This document shows, in pieces, positions 28,424 to 36,822 of a stretch of 64,000 bases of DNA. The DNA is from Gammaproteobacteria bacterium. Its GTDB lineage: Bacteria > Pseudomonadota > Gammaproteobacteria > Steroidobacterales > Rariloculaceae. Within the stretch, counting starts at the first letter, position 1. Every line of letters starts with the position of its first letter. The translations under genes and the position numbers were made by a program. The DNA lies in contig JAJEFE010000070.1 of NCBI GenBank assembly GCA_022820625.1, positions 1-64,000 of the forward strand. The letters run 5' to 3'. Under the pieces are notes generated by a model that was not told the DNA's origin, made no database searches, and saw nothing but the letters and a program-made list of their open reading frames with translations.

Positions 28424-29365
28424 GTGGCGACGGATATCCTGATCAGTGAAGTCGGTCTGCGGGACGGCCTGCAGAGCATCGATGCCGTTCTGCCCACCGA
28501 ACGGAAAAAGGCCTGGATCGCGGCGCAGCATGCCGCCGGAACCCGCGAGATGGAAGTGGGTTCGTTTGTCCCCGCGAAGCTGATCCCGCAACTGGCCGAC
28601 ACGGCCGAGGTGGTGCGTCACGCAACAAGCCTGCCTGGGCTGCGCGTGGCGGCCCTGGTACCAAACCTTAACGGGTTGCGGGACGCTGTCGCCAACGGCG
28701 TGCACAAGGTCACCCTGCCCTTTTCCATGAGCGAAACCCATTCGATCAGAAATCTCCGCAAGACACATGCGCAGGTCATGGAGGAAATCGGGCGATGTAT
28801 CGGGTATCTGGACACCTTGCCCCGGGAACGGCGGCCGAAGTTCGAGGTCAGTCTCTCAACCGCTTTCGGGTGTACGCTCGAAGGGCCGGTGCCGGAACAA
28901 CGCGTGATCGGGTACGCGGAACGGGTCGTTGCACTTGGTGTCGATGAAGTCTGTCTGTCGGACACCACAGGCTACGGCAACCCTGCCCAGCTCAGGCGGC
29001 TCGTCCGCGGCGTACGGGAGACGTGCGGCGCGGACCGGCTCGACGGCGTGCATCTTCATAATACCCGGGGGCAGGGACTGGCCAATGCTGTCGCGGCCGT
29101 CGAGTTGGGCATCACCACCCTGGACAGTTCCCTGGGCGGCATCGGCGGCTGTCCCTGGGCGCCGGGCGCCAGCGGCAACATCGTCACCGAGGACCTGGTT
29201 TTCCTGCTGGAATCCATGGGCCTGGGTACGGGCATCGATCTGGAGGCGCTGATCGAAGTCCGCGAACTGGTCCAGGCGGCGCTGCCTGATGTCGAATTAT
29301 TCGGGTATACGCCAGCCGCGGGCCTGCCCCTGGGTTTTCGGCTCGCATGCGAACAGTCCCCGTAA
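28424..29365 (+). CDS. Hydroxymethylglutaryl-CoA lyase-like protein
   Basis: ISEVGLRDGLQSI, EVGSFVPAKLIPQLADTAEV, DSSLGGIGGCPWAPGASGNIVTEDLVF. Confidence 0.9.
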   Translation: MATDILISEVGLRDGLQSIDAVLPTERKKAWIAAQHAAGTREMEVGSFVPAKLIPQLADTAEVVRHATSLPGLRVAALVPNLNGLRDAVANGVHKVTLPFSMSETHSIRNLRKTHAQVMEEIGRCIGYLDTLPRERRPKFEVSLSTAFGCTLEGPVPEQRVIGYAERVVALGVDEVCLSDTTGYGNPAQLRRLVRGVRETCGADRLDGVHLHNTRGQGLANAVAAVELGITTLDSSLGGIGGCPWAPGASGNIVTEDLVFLLESMGLGTGIDLEALIEVRELVQAALPDVELFGYTPAAGLPLGFRLACEQSP

Positions 29366-29517
29366 CCGACCCTCGGTCGGGCCGCGCTGTCGGTCGCGTG
29401 GATGCAGCCGATACGGCTACGGTTCAGGGTATTGCCGCGCGGTTGCGCAGTGCACAGCCGGGCTGGAGGCAAGGCGGCCTCCATCGACCTGCTGCGCGAG
29501 AATCAGGCGGACTGACC
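29347..29517 (+). pseudogene. Possible aldehyde-dehydrogenase N-terminal remnant
   Basis: VPVTDPRSGRAVGRVDAADTATVQGIAARLRSAQPGW resembles an ALDH N-terminus; a shifted frame then gives DLLRENQAD followed by a stop; no catalytic region. Confidence 0.35.
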
Positions 29518-29552
29518 GTAGCCCGCAGGCCGGCTTGCATCCCGTGCGGCGG

Positions 29553-30515
29553 TCAGACGCGCGCGAGCGCGCGCTCGACCTGGCGCTCCAGGTTCTCCAT
29601 GGGCAGGACGTCGGGTCCGCGCTTGAGGACGAATTCCAGGAACCTTTCCGCGATCAGGGACATGGACCTGGAATTCGGGTAGACGACATGCCAATCGGAC
29701 AGCACGGGGAATCCCGCAACCCGCAACTGCACCAGGTCGGTCCCGACCGCGTCGGCCAGTACGTAGGCCGACAGGATCGTGATGCCCATGTTCTCCACCA
29801 CCGCGTACTTGATGGCCTCGTTGCTCTCGATGGTCATGGTCTTGCCGAGCTCTTCGCCCCGTCGGTCGAGATGACGGCGAACCGCGTTGAACGTCCCGGA
29901 GCCCGGCTCGCGCATGAGGAAAGTCTCGCTTTCCAGGTCTCGCCACCGGAGTCCCTTGCGCCCCGCCAGCCGATGACGCCGCGACGCGATGACGGCCAGC
30001 GGATTGGCCAGAAAGGGATGGGACGCGATGTCGAGCTCGCGCGGCAGGTCGTTGAAGATGTACAGATCGTCCCGGTTGTTGTCGAGCCTCGCGATGATCT
30101 GCGCGCGGTTTCCGACGTGGAATTCCACTTCGATCTCGGGATACTCGCGGCAGAATGCGCCCAATATGCGCGGCAGGAAATACTTGGCCGTGGTGACCAC
30201 TGCGATCCTGAGCCGGCCGGCCTTGAGCCCCTTCAACCCGTTGATGGTTTCGTCGAGGCGCCCGATCTCGGCGAACAGGCGGTTGGCCGTGGCGACCACC
30301 TCGCGGCCGGCATCGGTCAGGTAGAGCTGCTTTCCGATGACCTCGTGCAGCGGCAGTCCGACGGCTTCGGTGAGCTTGCGAACCTGCACCGACACGGCAG
30401 AGTGACTCAGGTAAAGCTCCTCGGACGCACGCGCCATGCTGCGGTGCTCGGCCACTTTCGCGAAAATCTGGAGCTGCCTGAGTGTCCCCAGGCGGGTGAA
30501 CAGCCGCGAATCCAT
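29553..30515 (-). CDS. LysR family transcriptional regulator
   Basis: LGTLRQLQIFAKVAEHRSMARASEELYLSHSAVSVQVRKLTEAVGLPLHEV wHTH. Confidence 0.92.
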   Translation of the reverse strand: MDSRLFTRLGTLRQLQIFAKVAEHRSMARASEELYLSHSAVSVQVRKLTEAVGLPLHEVIGKQLYLTDAGREVVATANRLFAEIGRLDETINGLKGLKAGRLRIAVVTTAKYFLPRILGAFCREYPEIEVEFHVGNRAQIIARLDNNRDDLYIFNDLPRELDIASHPFLANPLAVIASRRHRLAGRKGLRWRDLESETFLMREPGSGTFNAVRRHLDRRGEELGKTMTIESNEAIKYAVVENMGITILSAYVLADAVGTDLVQLRVAGFPVLSDWHVVYPNSRSMSLIAERFLEFVLKRGPDVLPMENLERQVERALARV

Positions 30516-30598
30516 CCGATTGCCCCGGACAATTATTTAATGATTATAAATGTATATGGTGAATATTATATAGTTTTACTTGTTATTGAGCCGCTCTA

Positions 30599-30616
30599 GG
30601 ATACAGGTCTGTATCC
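30599..30616. promoter_or_regulatory. 18-bp dyad GGATACAGgtCTGTATCC
   Basis: Perfect 8-bp arms, 2-bp spacer, 21 bp upstream of the cupin gene start. Confidence 0.6.
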
Positions 30617-30637
30617 GCAAACCAGAGGAACACGCCC

Positions 30638-31534
30638 ATGCGACCCCATGTTGAACTGGTCGATGAAAAAGACCTGATCTGGCACCCGGCCGAACTGCCG
30701 CACGGCAGCGGAGAGGCCCGCCAGCGCAACCTGTGCTACGACGAAGAGAACGGCGCGGCATCGCTGCTGGTGGAGTTCGTCACGGACTGGCGCCGCGGCG
30801 CGGGCCTGCATGCAGCCCAGACGGAATGGTACGTGCTCGAGGGCAGCATCAGGATCGGCGAGAAGCAAATGGGCGAAGGCGGCTACTGGGTGGCGCCCCG
30901 CGGCGTGACCACGCCCGCGATGAGCGCTGCGGCCGGCACGCGCATCCTGCTGTTTCGCGAGTACGCGGACTGGGCGTTCACGCCGGCCGAAAACGGCGCC
31001 GACGTGTCCGGCGACGGTCTCGTGGTCATGGATTCCAATGCCATGGACTGGTATGACGTGGTGCACCCGGAACATGGCAGCCCGATGGATTTCGACCGCG
31101 GCGGAACGCCGGTTCCGGGACTCTTCATCAAGCTCTTGTGGCGCGACCCCGAAAACGGGTTCTATACGCGACTCATCAAGGCCAAGCCCGGCTGGCGCGA
31201 GCATCCGCTGGCCCACCACCCGGTGTACGAAGAGGCCTACTGCCTTGACGGCGACTTCCACTACAACTTCGGTACGATGGTCAAGGGGCAGTATTTCTTC
31301 CGCCCGGCGGGCGTCCGTCACGGCGACTTCACCGCCGGCGAGGAGAATGGCTGCGTCTGGCTTCTGCGCTGCGACGGAGACCTGGTCGACTGGTACACGG
31401 ACAACGCCAGCGTCGAAATGAAGGGCGACCCCGTCAACTGGGGCGAGGGTTATCCGGACACGGAACCGCCGGTGTACCTGCAGCCGGTCCGGTCCCGGTC
31501 GATCGGGCCATGGAAGGATCCGAGCTACGTCTAG
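30638..31534 (+). CDS. Cupin-domain protein (bicupin-like)
   Basis: EWYVLEGSIRIGEKQMGEGGYWVAPRGVTTP and a second YCLDGDFHYNFGTMVKGQYFFRPAGVRHGDF motif. Confidence 0.72.
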   Translation: MRPHVELVDEKDLIWHPAELPHGSGEARQRNLCYDEENGAASLLVEFVTDWRRGAGLHAAQTEWYVLEGSIRIGEKQMGEGGYWVAPRGVTTPAMSAAAGTRILLFREYADWAFTPAENGADVSGDGLVVMDSNAMDWYDVVHPEHGSPMDFDRGGTPVPGLFIKLLWRDPENGFYTRLIKAKPGWREHPLAHHPVYEEAYCLDGDFHYNFGTMVKGQYFFRPAGVRHGDFTAGEENGCVWLLRCDGDLVDWYTDNASVEMKGDPVNWGEGYPDTEPPVYLQPVRSRSIGPWKDPSYV

Positions 31535-33051
31535 TGCTGGACCTGATCCTGAAGAATGTGCGTGTCGTTCGCACGGGTGGCGACGGCCCGGAGAACCTCG
31601 ACATCGGCATCGAGAACGGCAGGATTGTCCGTCTTGAGGCGGACATTCCGGTCGACGACGCCACGGCCGTGCTTGACGGGCAGAGTCGACTGGTGTTTCC
31701 GGGCCTGGTCGACGGGCACATGCATGTCGGCATTTACTCGCCGCTGGTGCAGGACGCCGTCACCGAGAGCAAGGCGGCCGCGATGGGTGGCGTCACATCC
31801 GCGATAACCTACTTCCGCACCGGGCAGTATTACCTGAACAAGGGCGGCTCTTACGAGGCGTTCTACCCCGAGGTTCTCGACATTTCGCGCGGTAACTACT
31901 GGGTCGATTACGCCTACCATCTCGCGCCCATATCCAGCCTCCACATCGACGAGATGGAATCGCTGCTGTCGAATCACGGCGTGTGCTCGTTCAAGATCTT
32001 CATGTTCTACGGCGGCTACGGTCTGCACGGCAAGAGCGGCAAGGATGCCCAGAAGCAGTTTCTCATGATCGGCGACGACGAGTCCTACGACATCGCCCAC
32101 TTCGAGTTCATCATGCGCTCGGCGCGGAAACTCATGGACAGGCATCCCGATAAGGCCGACCGGATCTCGGTCAGCCTGCACTGCGAACTGGCCGATATCC
32201 TCAACGCCTATACGAAGATCGTGCAGAGTGAAGGCAGGCTGACCGGGCTGCGCGCCTACAGCGCCGCGCGACCAGCGCACTCGGAAGGCCTTGCGGTCTG
32301 GATCGCCTCCTATCTCGCACATGAGACCGACTGCCTCAACATCAATCTGTTGCACCTGTCCTCGCGCAAGGCCGTGCAAGCGGCGCTCATGATGCAGGAC
32401 GTGTTTCCCCACATAAGCTTTCGCCGCGAGGTCACGATCGGGCATCTGCTGCTCGATTACGATGCACCGGCCGCGTGCCACGCGAAGGTCAATCCACCCA
32501 TTCGCTCGCGCGAGGACGTGGAATTCCTGTGGGAAAAGCTGCTCGAAGGCCGGATCGACTGGGTCGTTTCCGACCACGCCTGTTGCTCCGGAGAACTCAA
32601 GTCCGATCACCGGGACCCGAAGGACGGCAACAACATCTGGGTCTCCAAGTCGGGCTTCGGCGGTACCGAATACCTGCTCTCGGGCCTCTACAGCGAGGGT
32701 ACGAAACGCGGCCTGTCCGTCAACCGCATGGCTCGACTGGTCTGCAAGAATCCGGCCGAGCGGTACGGACTGCTCCGCAAGGGCGATATCGAGGTCGGCT
32801 ACGACGCGGATCTCGTCCTGTTCGACCCTGACGAAACGTTCACGGTTCGGGCAGCGGAGTCGCAGTCAGCGCAGGGTTATACGCCGTTCGAGGGTTTGGA
32901 ATTGACGGGGCGGGTCAAGACGACCCTGCTGCGCGGCGAGGTCGTCTACGACAAAGGCGGCATCGTCGGCGGGGCTCGGGGCCAATACCTGCGCCGACCG
33001 ACGAGCCCGCCGAAAATCGCCGGCATTGCGGCGCCTGCCCGCTCACCGTGA
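31510..33051 (+). CDS. Dihydropyrimidinase/hydantoinase-family amidohydrolase
   Basis: FPGLVDGHMHVGIYSP, CSFKIFMFYGG (metal-bridging Lys), VNPPIRSREDVEFLWEKLLEGRIDWVVSDHAC. Alternative GTG start at 31534. Confidence 0.86.
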   Translation: MEGSELRLVLDLILKNVRVVRTGGDGPENLDIGIENGRIVRLEADIPVDDATAVLDGQSRLVFPGLVDGHMHVGIYSPLVQDAVTESKAAAMGGVTSAITYFRTGQYYLNKGGSYEAFYPEVLDISRGNYWVDYAYHLAPISSLHIDEMESLLSNHGVCSFKIFMFYGGYGLHGKSGKDAQKQFLMIGDDESYDIAHFEFIMRSARKLMDRHPDKADRISVSLHCELADILNAYTKIVQSEGRLTGLRAYSAARPAHSEGLAVWIASYLAHETDCLNINLLHLSSRKAVQAALMMQDVFPHISFRREVTIGHLLLDYDAPAACHAKVNPPIRSREDVEFLWEKLLEGRIDWVVSDHACCSGELKSDHRDPKDGNNIWVSKSGFGGTEYLLSGLYSEGTKRGLSVNRMARLVCKNPAERYGLLRKGDIEVGYDADLVLFDPDETFTVRAAESQSAQGYTPFEGLELTGRVKTTLLRGEVVYDKGGIVGGARGQYLRRPTSPPKIAGIAAPARSP

Positions 33052-33082
33052 CCGCAGCAACCGGCGCGTCGACAGACTCCCC

Positions 33083-33706
33083 ATGAATCCGGATCTGCGC
33101 GATAACTACCGGGGCGCTTTCAGTGGCAGCCTGGGATTCGGCGCGAAGCCGGCCTTGATTCTCGTCGATTTCGTGCAAGCCTATTTCGACCGGAAGAGCC
33201 CCTTGTACGCCGGTGTCGAAGACGCCTTGGCGTCGGCGCTGCGCGTTCGCGCCGCTGCACGCGCTGCCCGTGTCCCGGTGTTTTACACCAACGTCGTGTA
33301 CCGGGAGGGCGGCGCCGACGGCGGCGTGTTCTACCGCAAGGTGCCGGCGCTGCAGGTTTTCGTTCAGGGCAACCCGCTGGGCGCCTGGCCCGAAGGGCTC
33401 GAGCCGGGCGAAGAAGAGTTCGTGATATCGAAGCAGTATCCGAGCGCTTTTTTCGGTACGTCGCTCGACGCCACGCTGACGGACCAGGGCATCGATACGC
33501 TGATCATCACGGGGCTCACGACGAGCGGCTGCATTCGAGCCACGTGCGTCGATACGGTTTCACACGGCTTCATCCCGATTGTCGTTGCCGACGCCTGCGG
33601 CGACCGGCATGCCTCGCCGCACGAAGCGAACCTGTTCGACATGAACGCCAAGTACGCCGACGTGATCGACGAGAAGGCGGTTATCGAATACCTGAAAGCG
33701 TTGTGA
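33083..33706 (+). CDS. Isochorismatase-family amidohydrolase (maleamate/carbamoylsarcosine amidase-like)
   Basis: Asp-Lys-Cys triad in ALILVDFVQAYF, VISKQYPSAFFGTSLD, ITGLTTSGCIRATCVDT. Confidence 0.86.
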   Translation: MNPDLRDNYRGAFSGSLGFGAKPALILVDFVQAYFDRKSPLYAGVEDALASALRVRAAARAARVPVFYTNVVYREGGADGGVFYRKVPALQVFVQGNPLGAWPEGLEPGEEEFVISKQYPSAFFGTSLDATLTDQGIDTLIITGLTTSGCIRATCVDTVSHGFIPIVVADACGDRHASPHEANLFDMNAKYADVIDEKAVIEYLKAL

Positions 33707-33709
33707 GGC

Positions 33710-34486
33710 TCAGAACTCCTCCAGCAGGCGGCCCTTGCCGATGATCGTGTCGTGAATCCCGCAGGCACGCAGTGCGTGCCACACGCAGGCGATGTTGATG
33801 GGGATGACCGGCTTCTGCAGCCAGTGTTCCATGGTCGGGAAAATGTCCACCGTCGAGAGATTGGTTCCGCACTGGATGATGGCATCCACGTCGTCGCCGT
33901 CAATCTCGCGAATGGCGTCCATGACCATCGGAATGGTGATTCGGGCGATCGAGGTCGCCGAGGGGCTGGCGAGCCCCCTGATGGCCTTCACTTCGAAGCC
34001 GATATCGTTGAAGAAGCGCTCGACGTTGTCGTCACCGATCGGTGGGTACGGCGTGATGACCGAGATTTTCCTTGCGCCGAACCGGTGCAGCGCGTCGCGC
34101 GTCGCGCCCGCGCCGGTCGTCAGGCCAAGTTCGCCGATCTGATCCTGGATTCCTTTTTCGAATTCAATGTTGCCGCCGAGACCCCCCCAGAACGTTTCGG
34201 CGGACATGCCGAGCATCAGGTGCGTGATCCTGGCGCTGAGAATGTTGCGTATCGAGATCGGCAGTTCCACCCGGAGCGCATCGAGAAAGCGCTCGAAGAC
34301 CGTATTGAAATCGTCGCCCGAACGCTCGGATTCGTCGGCCCAGTCGGGAATCTCGATCCAGATCCGCGACGGGTGCCAGGTCAAACCGTCCAGGCTGATC
34401 TTTTGCAGGTCGTACTCCACGCCGGTGTTCGTGGAGGGTATGAGCACCCCGATGCGGGCGCGATGGGCGTTTTGGTAATTGTCCAT
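33710..34486 (-). CDS. Asp/Glu racemase superfamily protein (maleate isomerase/arylmalonate decarboxylase type)
   Basis: RIGVLIPSTNTGVEYDL, ISVITPYPPIGDDNVERFF, AIIQCGTNLSTVD. Confidence 0.8.
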   Translation of the reverse strand: MDNYQNAHRARIGVLIPSTNTGVEYDLQKISLDGLTWHPSRIWIEIPDWADESERSGDDFNTVFERFLDALRVELPISIRNILSARITHLMLGMSAETFWGGLGGNIEFEKGIQDQIGELGLTTGAGATRDALHRFGARKISVITPYPPIGDDNVERFFNDIGFEVKAIRGLASPSATSIARITIPMVMDAIREIDGDDVDAIIQCGTNLSTVDIFPTMEHWLQKPVIPINIACVWHALRACGIHDTIIGKGRLLEEF

Positions 34487-34544
34487 GTTCAGCTACCGGT
34501 TGGTCTGGTGGAAAAAACGCCAGCGACAATGAGGCACAGCCGGT

Positions 34545-35369
34545 TCATGCCGCCTCCGCCGAGAAAAACTCGCACAACAGCGCCGCGACTTCATGACAGT
34601 GCGTCTCGCAGACAAACGTTCCGGCGTCGGCGATCTCGCGTTTCGAACCGTTGGCGAGCAGGGCGAGGGCGGCATTCAACTGAGAGTGCAGTACGTCCCG
34701 GGTACCGGCGAAAACGAGTACGGGACAGGTCAGTGCGGCCAGCACCCTTTCAACGTCGTGCGCCATCACGGCCTCGTAGGCGGCGGAATAACGGTCATCC
34801 AGAGCGATGGCGCTGAGTGTTTCCCGCTGCGCGATCTCAAGCGGAACATCCCGATCCATCCGGCAAATGCCTCGCCACCTCTTCACGAGATGGCCCCCGG
34901 CGTCGTCGATCAGCGGCGTGGCTGCGACTTCGGGCAGCTTCGCCCTGAGAGTTGCGTCGATCAGGGTCGGGCCCGACAGGGCAAGAGCGTCGACCCGGTT
35001 CGGGTGATCCGCGGCCAGCTGTGTGGCAATGGCCGCACCCGTGTGGTGCCCGAACACGAAGCACCGGTCGATTCCGAGTTCGTCGAGGAACTCGATCAAG
35101 CCGCTCGCCAGTGCGTCGATCGTCATCTCGCCGGCGACAGGATCGCTGAGTCCCATACCCGGTGTGTCGGGGGCGAACAGGCGGTAGTCGTGTGCCAACG
35201 CCGACAGGAGATCTTCATACATTGCCGACGTGCTCGGTGTCTGATGCAACAGCATCAGCACCGGCCGGTGCGCCGGACCGGCGTAGCGGTAGTGAATCTG
35301 GCCGAACGAAACCGTCGTGTAGCCGCGCGATACCTTCACGCCTTGCTCCCGAGATTGAAGGCGCACCAC
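34545..35369 (-). CDS. Alpha/beta-hydrolase fold protein with GHHTG elbow
   Basis: LMLLHQTPSTSAMYEDLL, APDTPGMGLSDP, FGHHTGAAIATQLAADHP. Confidence 0.82.
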   Translation of the reverse strand: MVRLQSREQGVKVSRGYTTVSFGQIHYRYAGPAHRPVLMLLHQTPSTSAMYEDLLSALAHDYRLFAPDTPGMGLSDPVAGEMTIDALASGLIEFLDELGIDRCFVFGHHTGAAIATQLAADHPNRVDALALSGPTLIDATLRAKLPEVAATPLIDDAGGHLVKRWRGICRMDRDVPLEIAQRETLSAIALDDRYSAAYEAVMAHDVERVLAALTCPVLVFAGTRDVLHSQLNAALALLANGSKREIADAGTFVCETHCHEVAALLCEFFSAEAA

Positions 35370-35408
35370 TCGAGTTCTGCAAATTCGTCCGACATGGTCG
35401 CCCGCCAG

Positions 35409-36530
35409 TCAGCCCCGTTCCGCCAGCGGCACCCAGGCCCTCAGGCTCGGTCCGGCGTATTCCGCGCCAGGACGGATGAGCTTGTTGTCCGCCCGCTGCT
35501 CGAACACGTGCGCCGACCAGCCGGTGATGCGCGAGCACACGAAAATCGGCGTGAACAGGTACGTCGGAATGCCCATGAAGTGGTAAACGCTGGCGGAATA
35601 GAAATCCGCGTTGGCGAACAGCTTCTTCTCCTCCCACATGATCCGCTCGATCACTTCGGATACGGCGTAGAGCCGCTCGTCGCCCACTTCCTCGGCGAGG
35701 CGCGCAGACATGCGCTTGTTCACCGAGTTGCGCGGGTCCACGCTCGTGTACACCCGATGACCGAACCCCATGATCAGTTCCTTGCGGGCCAGCATGTCGC
35801 GCACGCCTTGTTCGGCCGCCTCCGGCGAATCGAACCTCTCGATCAGTTCCATGGCCGCCTCGTTGGCCCCGCCATGCAGTGGGCCGCGCAACGCACCGAT
35901 GGCGCCGGCGATGGCGGAGTGAAAGTCCGACAGGGTGGCGGTGATCACCCGGGCGGTAAAGGTCGAGGCGTTGAACTCGTGCTCGGCGTACAGGATCAGC
36001 GAAGTATCCAGGGTGCGCCGGTGAAGTTCGCTTGGCGGGACATCGTGGAGCAGGTGCAGGAAGTGACCCGCGACGCTGTCGTCGTCGGTTGAGGTCTCGA
36101 TGCGCTTCCCGTCGGCGTGAAACCGGTGCCAGTACAGCAACATGGACGGGAAGGCGGCGAGCAGCCGGTCGGCGGCGTCGCGCTGCCCCGAGAAATCCAT
36201 CTCCGGTTCCAGGTTGCCCAGCACCGAGCAACCCGTGCGCAGCACGTCCATGGGATGAGTGTCGGCAGGGATGAACTCCAATGCCTGTTTCAGCACGCTG
36301 GGCAAGGCACGCAGCGACTTGAGCCTCTCCCGGTAGGCGGACAGCTCATCGGCGTTGGGGAGGCACCCGTGATGGAGCAGGTGGGCAACCTCCTCGAACG
36401 ACGCGTTGTCGGCCAAATCGTAGATGTCGTAACCACGGTAGGTGAGGCCCGCACCCTTCTTGCCGACAGTACAGATTTCGGTGCGGCCGGCAATGACGCC
36501 CGCCAGGCCGCCGGTTTTCTTCTGGCTCAT
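35409..36530 (-). CDS. prpC: Citrate synthase family, 2-methylcitrate synthase-like
   Basis: GLAGVIAGRTEICTVGKKGAGLTYRGYDIYDLADNASFEEVAHLL, HPMDVLRTGCSVLGNLEPE, LHGGANEAAMELI. Confidence 0.82.
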   Translation of the reverse strand: MSQKKTGGLAGVIAGRTEICTVGKKGAGLTYRGYDIYDLADNASFEEVAHLLHHGCLPNADELSAYRERLKSLRALPSVLKQALEFIPADTHPMDVLRTGCSVLGNLEPEMDFSGQRDAADRLLAAFPSMLLYWHRFHADGKRIETSTDDDSVAGHFLHLLHDVPPSELHRRTLDTSLILYAEHEFNASTFTARVITATLSDFHSAIAGAIGALRGPLHGGANEAAMELIERFDSPEAAEQGVRDMLARKELIMGFGHRVYTSVDPRNSVNKRMSARLAEEVGDERLYAVSEVIERIMWEEKKLFANADFYSASVYHFMGIPTYLFTPIFVCSRITGWSAHVFEQRADNKLIRPGAEYAGPSLRAWVPLAERG

Positions 36531-36563
36531 ATCGCTTCCGATCGCAACTTGGCATGAACATTA

Positions 36564-36592
36564 AAAACCATATTATTATGCGATTATGTTTT
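36564..36592. promoter_or_regulatory. AT-rich element AAAACCATAttatTATGCGATTATGTTTT
   Basis: TATGCGATTATGTTTT matches TATGCAATTATGGTTT at 9781-9796 in 14/16 positions; upstream of the citrate-synthase-family gene. Confidence 0.4.
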
Positions 36593-36674
36593 GCGATATG
36601 GAAGGATCGGCGGCTGGTTCATCTTCCCGTGAACAGTTTCCCTCATGCGTCACCGCTGGCCATAGCCTGACTTC

Positions 36675-36788
36675 GCCGTGTGTGCGCGTCCATCCCTTGC
36701 GCACGTCGTGGGCTCGGCGAGGGGCCAGGAGCCCCGATCCCCGATCCTGGTCCGCCATGGATGGCGGTCGAGGTTGAGTGCACAAGGG
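36675..36788 (+). repeat. Dispersed repeat, copy 1 (contains CCGCCATGGATGGCGG hairpin)
   Basis: Shares GTGTGTGC..TCCAT.CCT.GCGC.CGTCGT.GGC and CCGCCATGGATGGCGG..GAG.TTGAG.GC.CAAGGG with copy 2. Confidence 0.7.
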
Positions 36789-36822
36789 ACGGGCGCGCAC
36801 GCCTGGCGCCACCACGTCAAGT

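Noticed and set aside
33710-34486. Confident annotation as maleate isomerase (NicE)
   Set aside because: No cysteine in the N-terminal half, so the two-Cys isomerase assignment is not supported from sequence alone.
34593-36092. 499-aa plus-strand ORF
   Set aside because: Antisense to the alpha/beta hydrolase and methylcitrate-synthase-like genes; no recognisable domain.
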